Notes under the pieces: generated by a model
Told to the model about the DNA's origin: nothing
The model's input: the letters and a program-made list of their open reading frames with translations, nothing else
The model's database searches: none
Shown: positions 23,376 through 33,800 of the stretch, piece by piece
How the letters are laid out: the number at the start of each line of letters is the position of its first letter
Position numbering within the stretch: the first letter of the stretch is position 1
Program-made: the position numbers and the translations under genes
Source: Limnoperna fortunei
Taxonomy: Eukaryota > Mollusca > Bivalvia > Mytilida > Modiolidae
NCBI GenBank assembly: GCA_944474755.1
Contig: OX104114.1
Coordinates: forward strand, 41,233,070 to 41,297,069
DNA: 64,000 nucleotides
Direction: 5' to 3'

Positions 23376-24028
23376 CACTCTCCGGCACAGAGAACATAAC
23401 TGGTTCCCAGATATAACCTCTGCCACACGTCATCCTCCATTTACTGCGTGACTATATATGTCGTCTGCCCATGACGTTTGTAAACAAAGAACAATGTTTG
23501 TAAAATAATATACGAGATCTTGTTTATTTTCGTATGGTCTGTTTATACACTTTTGATATAGTTTTACATTTAAATAACTGCGTTTGTACGCGAAGCGTTT
23601 CCGCCATGTGAGATATCTCTCACAATGTCAACCAATGGTATGGCAGAGGTGATTGTGTTGACGTAGGATACCCAGAATCCTTTGCGTGGAGATTGGTTTT
23701 CCTCAGCCATAGCTACACTCTCCGGCACAGAGAACATAACTGGTTCCCAGATATAACCTCTGCCACACGTCATCCTCCATTTACTGCGGGACTACATTTG
23801 TCGTCTGTTCGTGACGTTTGTAAACAAAGAACGATGTTTGTAAAATAATACACAAGATCTTATTTATTTTTATATAGTCTTTTGATACAGTTTTATACTG
23901 AAATTACTGCGTTTGTACCCGAAACTTATCATCCATGAGAGATATCTCTCACAATGTCAACTAATGGTATGGCAGAGGTGATTGTGGTTGACGTAGGATA
24001 CCCAGAATCCTTTGCGTGGAGATTGCCA
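23376..24028. repeat. 340-bp direct duplication inside the hAT-type element
   Basis: CACTCTCCGGCACAGAGAAC begins at 23376 and again at 23716. The copies match through GGTTCCCAGATATAACC, CCATTTACTGCG, GACGTTTGTAAACAAAGAAC and CAGAATCCTTTGCGTGGAG with scattered substitutions. Copy 2 is cut at its end by the nested element. Confidence 0.85.
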
Positions 24029-24458
24029 TAGTCTCGATCACCCAGACGCATATATAATAGCGTCTGGGATCACCTTATTTTAATTTCGCTACCAATAGGT
24101 GGAGACAAACAATGATTCTATTTTTAGAGCCCTATTTTTAAACCAGGAAAACCATGCAAACATATCTATACTTATAATATGACGTCACAGTAAGATTCAC
24201 TCTTGATTATGCATAACAATAATATTTGTTTAATTAATTGATAAAGTAATATTTTATAAAAATATTCAAATGTAAACTTTGGTACAATTTGTTGTACACT
24301 TCTTGATATGAACGGAAGTAATTTTTTAGATAATAAAAATATCATCCAATCAAAAATTACGCCCAGTTTTGGGCGTAATGGTAACGAGTTCAATATAGAG
24401 TTGAATCCAGACGCACAAATGTAATTAAGCGTCTGGATGATCGAGACTAAGATTGCCA
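24020..24458. mobile_element. Nested 421-bp element with 9-bp TSD
   Basis: The element 24029-24449 starts TAGTCTCGATCACCCAGACGC and ends with its inverse (one mismatch in about 21). AGATTGCCA is duplicated exactly at 24020-24028 and 24450-24458. Each end also folds on itself: CCAGACGC pairs with GCGTCTGG about 15 bp further in, at both ends. The 9-bp duplication points to a MULE-like mobiliser. The interior has no coding capacity. Confidence 0.85.
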
Positions 24459-24839
24459 TAGCTATGGCGGATTTTTGCATCTCCGCATTGAAGATTTCCG
24501 ACGGAAAAGGCTAAAATAGTGATGTTAGGTAAAGAACGCGTACCGAATCGAAAATTGACAATTTTGTACCGTACACCGAAATTCACCAAAATACCGTGGA
24601 TTTTCGGTACTTCGGAGAATCGTTTCACCCCTACAAAGCGGCACAACTCCAGAAAACAATTTAGAGCATAACCGAGACTATTTAACTGCTATTCATAAAT
24701 ACATATTTGTACGCAAACATAGGAATGGGACCTGGATAGAGATTATTGACAGATCCCTAAAACATGCTTAATTCATAATTTTTTACCGAGATCAAATCCC
24801 AGAATTCACAAATTTACGTAGTTTTACTTTTTACCTAAC

Positions 24840-25630
24840 TGTAACTAAAATATGAAATCTTCTAACTGATACAAGCGCTATTGAAAAGATTAACCTCAAA
24901 TTCTGCAAGACAGTATACTCTAGGCTTGAGTAAACTGCCAATCTGCTAATATAGCAGATAGAGCAGAGTTAATTAGCCTATACCCTATTGATACCTATAA
25001 AAAACTACAATCTATTAAATATGTTATATTTATAGCACAGTCTTCTGAGTTGGACAGATACACCTTCGAGCGCTTTAGCGCGAGAAGGTGTATTTGTCTA
25101 ACGAGGAAGGCGGTGCTATAAATGATTTGTAACATGAATAAGCCCCTAGATCTCGCCCATTAATAATTGGTTATAAATAAAGAGGGCGGTGTTTATTATG
25201 GTGCGACCGATATTCGACTAATCAAATGAAAAGCTAATATTGGAAGCTCGTGCTATCCTTTTGCAGTGAAAATCAATAAAATTTGACATAATTAAGGCGG
25301 AGTTTTACTGTGCATTATCGGATCTAATTGTAGTTGGTTATTGCATGGCTATTTTCCCTTGAGTTTAACAGGCACACGTGACCTTTCATGCAATATTATA
25401 CAAGTGTTTTAATTTAGAGCATACCTACTCGTCGTCTCTTGTTTATTCGTAAAAAAGAACAAAGGATTCATGTTACACTACATATAGCTGCAAGCAAGAT
25501 GACAACAATCCTTCATCATGTTCATTATGTGATGCATTTTATTTATTACAGTCCTTTCCGATATTTACTCTTAGACTTATATAAATAATATATGCAATTC
25601 AAATAATGCAGATATAGATATTCTAAAAAG
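24840..25630 (+). mobile_element. LINE ORF2 C-terminal debris, split
   Basis: Broken frames give EKINLKFCKTVY near 24890 and RAEL...YPIDTYKKLQSIKY near 24965-25020, the tract that follows the RT in L1/Tx1-like LINEs. A PSSCSLCDAF-like finger remnant is near 25510-25545. The two parts are separated by a palindromic insertion (25028-25123) and unassigned sequence. The right end is cut by the long-TIR element at 25634. Weak because of heavy decay. Confidence 0.5.
25028..25123. repeat. 96-bp imperfect palindrome
   Basis: ATTTATAGCAC (25028-25038) pairs with GTGCTATAAAT (25113-25123). GACAGATACACCTTC pairs with GAAGGTGTATTTGTC, around a centre of CGAGCGCTTTAGCGCGAG. It may be one end of a larger insertion that split the LINE. 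Confidence 0.65.
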
Positions 25631-25633
25631 TAT

Positions 25634-27197
25634 TAAAGGGAAACTTAGCGAAAAAATGAAAATTTGATATGTTATTCTTCAACTAAAAAGAAACACATTT
25701 GCCTCTTGATGTTTTATTATATTTTCAGTGGTTAAGTTTCTGCATGGAATTTACCGTGTAAAAATGCACTTATGGAGGTCCGCCATCTTGTCACCATCTC
25801 GTCACTAGATGGCGATACTAGACATCCAAGTACCTTAAAAGTCGTCGTATGATAATAACGCGAAACGGTCAATAACAGAAGGTTGTACTATAAGACAAGG
25901 TTGTGGAAAGATTACGTTTCGTATTCCTGATGTATATATAAGCAAAAAACCCGACTTGTGTAACAAGTAGTTAACCAATTTAAAGACTTTCTACTTAAGA
26001 CTATTTCCACAGCAGCAACAACGGTAAACGGAAAGAAAGTCACAGGAAAAAAGTCACAGTTTTGATAGGAAAAAAAGTCCATAAATATTAATTAAATTGA
26101 AAATTATTCGTATTATTATTTTCAACTTAATAAGATTATGCAACTTATTGAACGAAACTTTTGTATACAAAATATTTGCGAAGTTGACTATTTAAGAAAT
26201 AACGTCAATAAAGGAAATATTTTTAAATACTCTGTTTCGCGCATCAAAATTTCATTTCACGTTTAGTACATTTTTAATTATTATTATTGTTATTATTATA
26301 ATTATTTAACTGGTAACATTTATTGTGCGTGTGCGTAACGCAGTTTCCAAACTTTTACATGTTGTGTATATTTGAGTTAACGTGTAAGTTTTACGTTTCC
26401 TCTGACTTGGCATCTAAAGGTATTCGAAATCTTATATACATCCTGTGTTCTGACACTTCGGTGTATTCAAAGCATACCTGTCCTTGGCAGGAGGGAGTGT
26501 GCCTTTCTAATTTCGAATTACATGCCTTTAATCTGGTTAGCTTTTGAAAAAGTCCGAATATTCATACTTCAAAGTCGGCGTCAAATGATCTAGTTATTGC
26601 AATAAACATCCTGTTTGTTTACCTGCTAATTCTGTTAATTACCCTTCATAAACGAGTAATGATTTACCTGTAACATTTTCACGTCCAGGTACAACTGCCG
26701 TTTCAAGACGTGCAAAATTATCCACGGAATTTCATATATAAAAAATATAAATATATCTTTTATTACAATTATTATTTAGGTAAATTATATCTGAGTTAAA
26801 TAAAGACAGGTTAAAATTTGTGTCTAAAAATACTTTTATTAAAACAAAGATCATTAAAACATTAAGACGTATTTGGTAATCTTATGTTGTCAGCCGGTCA
26901 TTAGTCATCGCCACAGTTTATATATTCTTCAAAGAGCTAAGGCAGAATAACATATTTTTAAACTGGATTATTTATCATATTTACTGGATAATTACATTTA
27001 TCACGTCACAAACGCAGTCACGTGATAAAATACTGTCAATATGGCGGCCCCCATACACAAAATTTTACCCCCTTTAATCCACTCTAGAAGCGTAACGGTA
27101 AAGAATACAATAAAACATCAAAAGGCAATTATATTTCTTTATATTTGAAGAATAACATATCAAATTTTCATTTTTTTGCGAAGTTTCCCTTTAATAT
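25634..27197. mobile_element. 1.56-kb long-TIR DNA element (TTAA/TA target)
   Basis: The left end TTAAAGGGAAACTTAGCG and the right end, whose inverse is TTAAAGGGAAACTTCGC, begin inverted repeats. These stay alignable for roughly 190 bp (AAAATGAAAATTTGATATG, TTGATGTTTTATT, then GTCCGCCAT versus GGCCGCCAT). Both ends lie at TTAA within TATTAA/TTAATA, so either a TTAA (piggyBac-like) or a TA (Tc1-like) target is possible. No transposase frame: the longest frame inside is 74 codons without a motif. Confidence 0.75.
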
Positions 27198-27204
27198 TTT
27201 AAGA

Positions 27205-27640
27205 GAAAATCATAATTTAAAAACAGAACTCAAACATAATTATAAAGTAATAGTTTTCATAAAATTGCAAACAACTACCGAAGAGAGCAAACTTTTTCTT
27301 TGTAGCAAACTAAAACCAAAATATGAATTAGAAAAAAAATATATACAAAAAAAGCAACAAAAAAAAATCTCATTTCGAAAATAGACATAGACGAAATATA
27401 ACTAAGATGCGTATAAGCGACCACTTCTTAAAAAAGAAAGAAGACGCTTCAAAAATATTTACAGAAAAAAGGATTATGTCTAAAATGTCATTCAAATCAA
27501 GTAGAAGATGGATTTAATTTTTTCTTGGAATGTCCTAAATAAAAGTCATTAAGAACACCTCTACTAAATCAAATAAATATTGAAACTTTGAATATTAATA
27601 TCATCTTACTTGCATGTGGTTACTCCATTAAAAGTCTTTA
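27205..27640 (+). mobile_element. LINE ORF2 C-terminal debris
   Basis: Frames across stops give TKMRISDHFLKKERRRFKNI, then a zinc-finger-like CLKCHSNQVEDGFNFFLEC followed by PK and LRTPLLNQINIETLN. This is the order seen at the C-terminus of L1/Tx1-like LINE ORF2. A-rich and decayed. Confidence 0.65.
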
Positions 27641-27934
27641 AATTAGCTATACTACATGTACTAGTCACAGGAACTGAGAAAAGTGGACTCTCTACTATCA
27701 TAAGAATGTATTCTCTAATTGTTTATGTTTATATACTGTATTCTATATTTTTATGTTTATTTTATGTTTATATATTATCAACCCTCTAAGGTACAAAATG
27801 CATTTAATAAATACTTATAGCAGATGCGGCTGTTTCTTTGATCTTGTAACTACCTCGTCAAATTTTCACACAAGATTGTCTTAGACTGACCAAATACATG
27901 GACCGGACTATCGATTTTCTCGCTCTTTGTTAGT

Positions 27935-28030
27935 TTGAATGATGTTTAACGCCACTTTCAGCAATTTTTCAGCTATATCATGGCGTCCAGTTTTTATTGG
28001 AGGAGGATGTCGGGACTACCCTGAAAAAAA
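27935..28030 (-). mobile_element. SINE 3' fragment
   Basis: Minus-strand copy of the SINE tail and central domain (plus-strand ACGCCACTTTCAGCAATTTT and ATGGCGTCCAGTTTTTATTG), truncated before the tRNA-like head. Confidence 0.8.
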
Positions 28031-28063
28031 AACTCCGACTTATACGAGCAAATCATTAATTTT

Positions 28064-29005
28064 GACGTTTTAAGTGGAATAACTCCAATAAGGAGTTGTC
28101 TAACACATATATGCACCATATAACATTTTTGCAGATCTTGATCTAGGGTTTTCAAGATATTGAGGAAATATGACAAAAATCGACAATATTGACAATTAGG
28201 GGCAATAACTACTATAAGGTATCATCACACAACTTCAACTCAATAGTGAGTCTTGTAGAGGTTTTGATGCTGAGGAAGGTGTTCAACTCAGATATCACGT
28301 ATCTGTTATACTTTTCGAACTATAAGCAAAAACGTACTATACCTTGACTATTTTTAGCCAAGGCAACCATGTTTGGTTGGTCACTGTCATGATTTGTGCA
28401 GTTTTGGTAGAGGACATATCCTAAAGATGATCTTTGGAATGTTTCATAGCATTCCTTTCTTTGATTTCAGAGGAGATTAAAAAAAAATCAATTAAAATTG
28501 GTTAAAAAAGAGTTCAAGGGGAATAACTCTTGATCATACAATCTTGGCCCTAGGGTAATTTTTGGCGCTATCGTAGAGCTTAACAATTAAGCAATGCCAA
28601 TTGGTTCTCTAGTTCTAAAACTTTTCAAGATTTTGAGGAACAAAATGACAAAAATCATCAATTTTGTTTGAAGATTAAGGGGCAAAAAAAACTATCTAGA
28701 GTCATCGTACAACTTCGACGCAATGAATTTTGTAGAGCTTTTGATGCCAAACTCTTTAGTTTTCCTGTATCTGTTATACTTTTTGAACTATAAGCAAAAA
28801 ACTGTGTTTTGACCAACCGTTATATTTTTAGCCACTGTGGCCATGTTAGATGGTCTCTGGTCATGATTTGTGCAAACAAGATAGATAACATTTTCCTGAT
28901 GATGTGTGCAGTTTCAAAGCAATACTTGACTGGTTTTGGAGTAGTTCTAAGATTTTTAAAGAGAAATTAACAACGACGGGCGACGATGGGCGCCAAATGC
29001 TGGCA
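28064..29005. repeat. Two-copy tandem repeat, about 480-bp unit
   Basis: GGGGCAATAACTACTATAAG at 28199 and GGGGCAAAAAAAACTATCTA at 28679 open matching stretches: CACAACTTCAACTCAAT vs TACAACTTCGACGCAAT, ATCTGTTATACTTTT, GAACTATAAGCAAAAA, TCATGATTTGTGCA. The end ACGACGGGCGACGATGGGCG is a motif I know from dispersed repeats in bivalves. Non-coding. Confidence 0.7.
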
Positions 29006-30709
29006 AGGTGAGTTAAAAACATGAAAGAAATTAAGTGACACGAACCCCACTAAAAACCGGTACGAGTCCTGCTGAAGGCTCTGGAAGGATAAGCAAAACT
29101 AAAAGAAAACGTACGAATTTTATTTTATTATGTTTCTATTAGAAAGTTATGTAATTGACATAATATATTTCAAAATTATTTTTATGATAAATTATTCCTG
29201 GCTGTAAATGAAGAAAATGAACTTTATCAATTTTGAAGGCAAAAGCCTTTACTTTTTGTTACCGTCTCCCAGACCGTATACATAATCAAATGACAATCAG
29301 TAAATGACTCTTTGAACATTTAAATTTACTTGATTTGGCGGTTAACTAAATATATAAATATTTTTTGTCATGCCATTGGTTTACGTCAGGATGGCACTAG
29401 TATTGGTACTGAAATTTCTATATCTTCTTTGGTTGAAACCGTATTTTTGTGTAGAAATGTTACGTTCCACATAAATTATATTGACTTCTACCTCATTCAT
29501 GTCACTGCTCTGCATGGTGCTCATAAACATGATAAATGCTTTGTTACAAACAGGATTCTTTGTCAATAAAACAGCTTTCTAATCAGTGCTTATCTGTTTA
29601 TACCTGGCTTCACTAAACTATTTTAATATTTAGTGCATGTGTCTATGTATGCATGCTTGTGTGGTCCATATTATCTGCATTTCTGTTTTTTGCTGCTATT
29701 ATAGTGCTTGGTATGTAATGATGACAATACTTGTCTGTCACCTTTATTCCTACATGTAAATTATAGTACCTACTGTAGCTTCTTATTCAACGTTGTTAGA
29801 TATCCCTCCTGTTTTTATGTGTTTTCACCATCTTTTTATTTGATCAAAGTTTTTAAGTTATGATTCCATATAATGTTATCTTAACCTCTGTGATTTTCAA
29901 ATAAAGTAAGAGGCTATGGCTAATGTATGTTGTATGAATGTAGATGTAATATGTCTATGGTGCTTATTTAGGTATATGGCTAATGTATGTTGCATTTATG
30001 TAATATAGTCTGTCGATCAGTAGTGCTTATTTATATGGGTGGCAAATGTATGTTGCATGTATGTATAAGACCTAATGACATTAGGTCTTATTTATGTACT
30101 GTATGTCGGTTAAAAAGCTGTTTAGAGCTTATGTTATGTGTTGTTATTGTACCGACTTTAATACAACTTTTGTCTTGTCTTGTCTTCATTGTTCAATGGA
30201 CAATACCAAAATCTCCTTACTTTTTTAATCTGTTTGGAAAAAAATATTTTCTATATCTTTTATTTTTTGTTCTGATATTGATGTAAATAGAACAATACAT
30301 ATTTATACTGCTTATTTTGAACATTTGTTCAGGGAGTAAATTTTGGTTTAATTATTTTTCAAAAAGCTCGTGAGAAGTGATGACAGATATTTAAATCTCT
30401 GAAGCACCATTGGTTAATAGTTTAAAGCGTAAACAACTTCCTTAAAAGGTACATTGCTTACCTATGCTACACATAATTTACAAAAAATCCAGATACTTTA
30501 TTAAAGCAGATAGAATTTGTAATGCAGCTAAGAGACGTAACTACAACTAGCTTTTTAGAAAAGCTAAAGTTGTACATTATATCCTTATATTGACGATATA
30601 CTATTTTCGGTATTAAGTTGAACTTTATGACAATGTCAGCTATATGTTTGTATCCATTACCTGCGATTATTGACATTTCAAGCTGTAAAATTACGCTGAA
30701 TAATAAATT
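29006..30709. other. Spacer upstream of SNAPIN, with short repeats
   Basis: Three loose repeats of GGCTAATGTATGTTG type at about 29918-30060, then a 27-bp perfect palindrome at 30065-30091 (ATAAGACCTAATG, A, CATTAGGTCTTAT). No coding frame supported. The SNAPIN promoter must lie near the 3' end of this stretch but no TATA box or initiator is clear. Confidence 0.45.
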
Positions 30710-30840
30710 ATGGCAAGTGTTGGTGTTAAAGACAAGGAAAAACCGCTTGATTGTTCAACTAGAAACGCTATTGCTGATGGATTGGTTGATTTATTGAAAC
30801 CCTCTGTTGAAGAAATCGACGGACGCGTCAAAACTGTCAG
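30710..30840 (+). CDS. SNAPIN exon 1 (coding part)
   Basis: Starts at the ATG of MASVGVKDKEK and ends after GTCAG, with donor GTACAT. It contributes 43 codons plus two bases (ending in ...DGRVKTV). Reading on past the donor gives an artefactual longer frame to 30994. Confidence 0.93.
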
Positions 30841-33800
30841 GTACATAGCAAAGAGTGTTTGGTATAAAAAGTGGGCGTTTTTCAGTATCTGTATATACTG
30901 TTCTCAGGTAGCTTTTCTATTTTTGCCCTCGTATTTTGTTAAAATAAACATGTTTCTGAATTTAATTAATTATTCTAGCTTGTTGGTGGCTTGAGCGAAA
31001 TAAAAAGCACTTTCATGGCACCGTCAACCACAACGGTGTGCAGGAATAGACAAAGCCAAGGGGTGCAAGTCAAATCTGCACTTGGGCAAATTGGCACCTA
31101 TAAAAAATTTCAATTCGGCACTTCGGAAGAGACAAATCGGCATCAACTTCGGCACCAAAAACAGCATGTTATATTATTTACTTCTTACAATGAAATAGTT
31201 AAAAGGCAAATTTTAATGAAATCTTGAAATAATAATTTAAAATAAAATAATTCACGTCTTTCCATATGTGCGCCATCTACCGGTAACATGTTCGGTAACT
31301 CTAGTTTACATGTAAGACTGTAGTTGGTATACAAGCCATAACATAAGTCTTTCACACTATACCTTCAATAAACAATTAATTGGCACCTACGTAGGTGAAA
31401 ACCCCATTAAATAAAAAGGGATATTAAAATATGTTTCAGATATACAGACTTTGCAAACTTTTGTCGAATAAAAGTGTGTATTTAAAAACTCCTAATTTAT
31501 AAGTATACACAAAAAGTGTTAACATATGAACTGTGGTTAATAAGCTGCAAATAAATTGTTAGTATAAATTACTTCCACACTTTGTGCCCCAAGGAAATTA
31601 ATTACCTGTTCATCGGATGCAAGATACCATACCTGGCTGCCGGTTAGATAAAGGTGATTTTTATTGTGGTGTCAACGAATATACGTGGAATGTAAATGAC
31701 ATAAATGTATTACTTGTACATGTAATTACAAGCCTCTGATGTATGTGAGCACAGATTTCAATAAGTTGACACTTATCAGTTACGGATAATTAAATGATTA
31801 CATATACCTATAATAAAAAAAAATATCCCACTGAGAAGCTTCCTGTACAGGTGAATAGTGTTAATTGGAAAAGGTATACGTGCAATTTAGTAATAATTAC
31901 CATGGGAAAATGTATTGTTTGTTTCTGATACGACCTTCCAAGGTATATTTTACCCACATGTTTTAGGATAAGCATTTTCCAAATTGCAGTCATAGGTTTA
32001 GTGGAATATGTCCAAAATAAAATAGCTTAAGATTATTTCCTTTTTTAAATTAATTGGAATGTTTAAGAAAATTATTGCATTCCAGAAAGGAGCATCGTTT
32101 TATTGCAGTCATGTAGAGATGTATTAACACCTGATTTCAAGCCTATGAAGGAATGCTCCTCCCATCGTTAAGTTTTTCCCGCCACACATATTGATTGGAT
32201 TGTAATAGGTGTGTTGCTTTTGATACACTGGGCCACCCATCTGTCAATTAAGTCAATCACATCAGGCGTTCAAAGGAATGAAAATAGACACTAAATACTC
32301 ACATTGTGCACGTCCGATTGTTGTTGAATTTCAAGACAATTATATTATCTGTCAAATGAACAATTGACGACTTTCCAATTTAAAAAACGCCACCTATTGT
32401 CCACTTCCGGTACTAAAAACTGCGGCTATAGCCGCAGTTGTCCTGTTGAAACCTTTTGAAATGGACAATTGTCTTTGATAAATTTTCACGCTTAAGTTGA
32501 GAATGACAGGTGTCAATATCTAAGTGAGGAAGGTTATTAAAACCGCCTGCTGTGTAAACATGATCGTTAATTAATTAATCAATGTTCATTACCCTATTTA
32601 CCTGATGCTAATTGGAGGTAGAATCCCAGCTGTTTTATAGCTTAAATAAACAAGCTTACCAGTGACATCCGTGTTGTATTCAAACTCACCTGTTGCCTAT
32701 GGCTAAAGTAACATAACTAATAAAATTAATTAGATGAAAAATTAAATTGGCATAGACAATCTATATAAAAACAATCAAAAATCTTTATTTCAATATCATA
32801 GTCTTTTAGTAATGACAGCCGTAGTTTTTTTAACAGGAAGTAATAGGGGAGATAAATCATGTAAAACTGGAAATGGGTCAATTGTGTGGACCCAAAAATA
32901 AAACTGGAACGTCACAATAACGAGGTCAAAATATGTTGCAAAACATTGTTTTTATGGTTTTTAATGCATTGGAAATAAGTATTTTCTCACTGAAAGTTAG
33001 TGGTACGCATATACTGCATGTGCGAGTCATACATGTAAATCACGGTTACCGGCCCCTTTAAGGGAGGTAACACCACTTAATTCGCAATCGGCAAATTAGT
33101 ATACTAAATGTTGACGTATTTTTGTTATTGTTTTTGCATGACAAATGAAAACTACTTACCACCTATGGTCCATCTAACGCTCCTTTTGTAGATAAAAAAA
33201 ATATGTAAATTGAATTCATCACTTTATTTTCCACAGTTATTTGGCGTTTTGAAATGTGGCGGATTTTTCGTTGTGATAGAGCAATTTTTTATAGTAAAGT
33301 TTTACCTAAATTACAACGGAAGTGTATATTTGGAAGAGTCCATTGTCGTCTGTTCGAAATCCTTCAAGGTAATACAGGGGCTGCTCTGGCTTCTAAAAAG
33401 CTGGCGCCAAAAAAATCGCCAACTGTTATTTTTCGTCGCTAGTTTTGTTAAAGTGTCACCATATTAGAAATCACTAGATCACTATATGACCTGGCGAAAT
33501 TGTTTAACATTATGTGTGACATTTGGTCAGACACCCTGAAATTGAAATTGAAAATTCAATTTTTCAAAAGTTTGGTCTCGAGCAGCCCGTATGCTAATTT
33601 TATTTTAATCATGAAAAGATGTTTGAGTGATTTCTTGTTGGCAGAAAATGAAAACTTTACAGTAATTTATTAGAAAAATCTATTCTTGTGAATGAACATA
33701 AAACTGGAAATACCTGTCCTAAAATAGAACTACGCATGTGTAAGAGTTTTCTTATTACGAAATTAAGACGGACATCCAGTCCGGAAATCACTCAACAACA

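Larger units (their letters stand above)
23159..24641. mobile_element. Non-autonomous hAT-type transposon, 1,467 bp
   Basis: The element 23167-24633 begins TAGGGGTGAAACGAT and ends with its exact inverse (15-bp perfect TIR). CAAAGCGG flanks it exactly on both sides (23159-23166 and 24634-24641), an 8-bp target duplication characteristic of hAT elements. Inside the left end, ATACGATACATTCGATCG-like sequence is shared with the hAT-type element at 35.4-37.3 kb. There is no transposase frame. The interior contains a 340-bp tandem duplication and a nested 421-bp element. Confidence 0.85.

Noticed and set aside
30841..31227. Extended reading of SNAPIN exon 1 and a following 78-codon ORF
   Set aside because: A consensus donor follows GTCAG at 30840, and exons 2-4 join in phase to the known family; the downstream frames have no motif.
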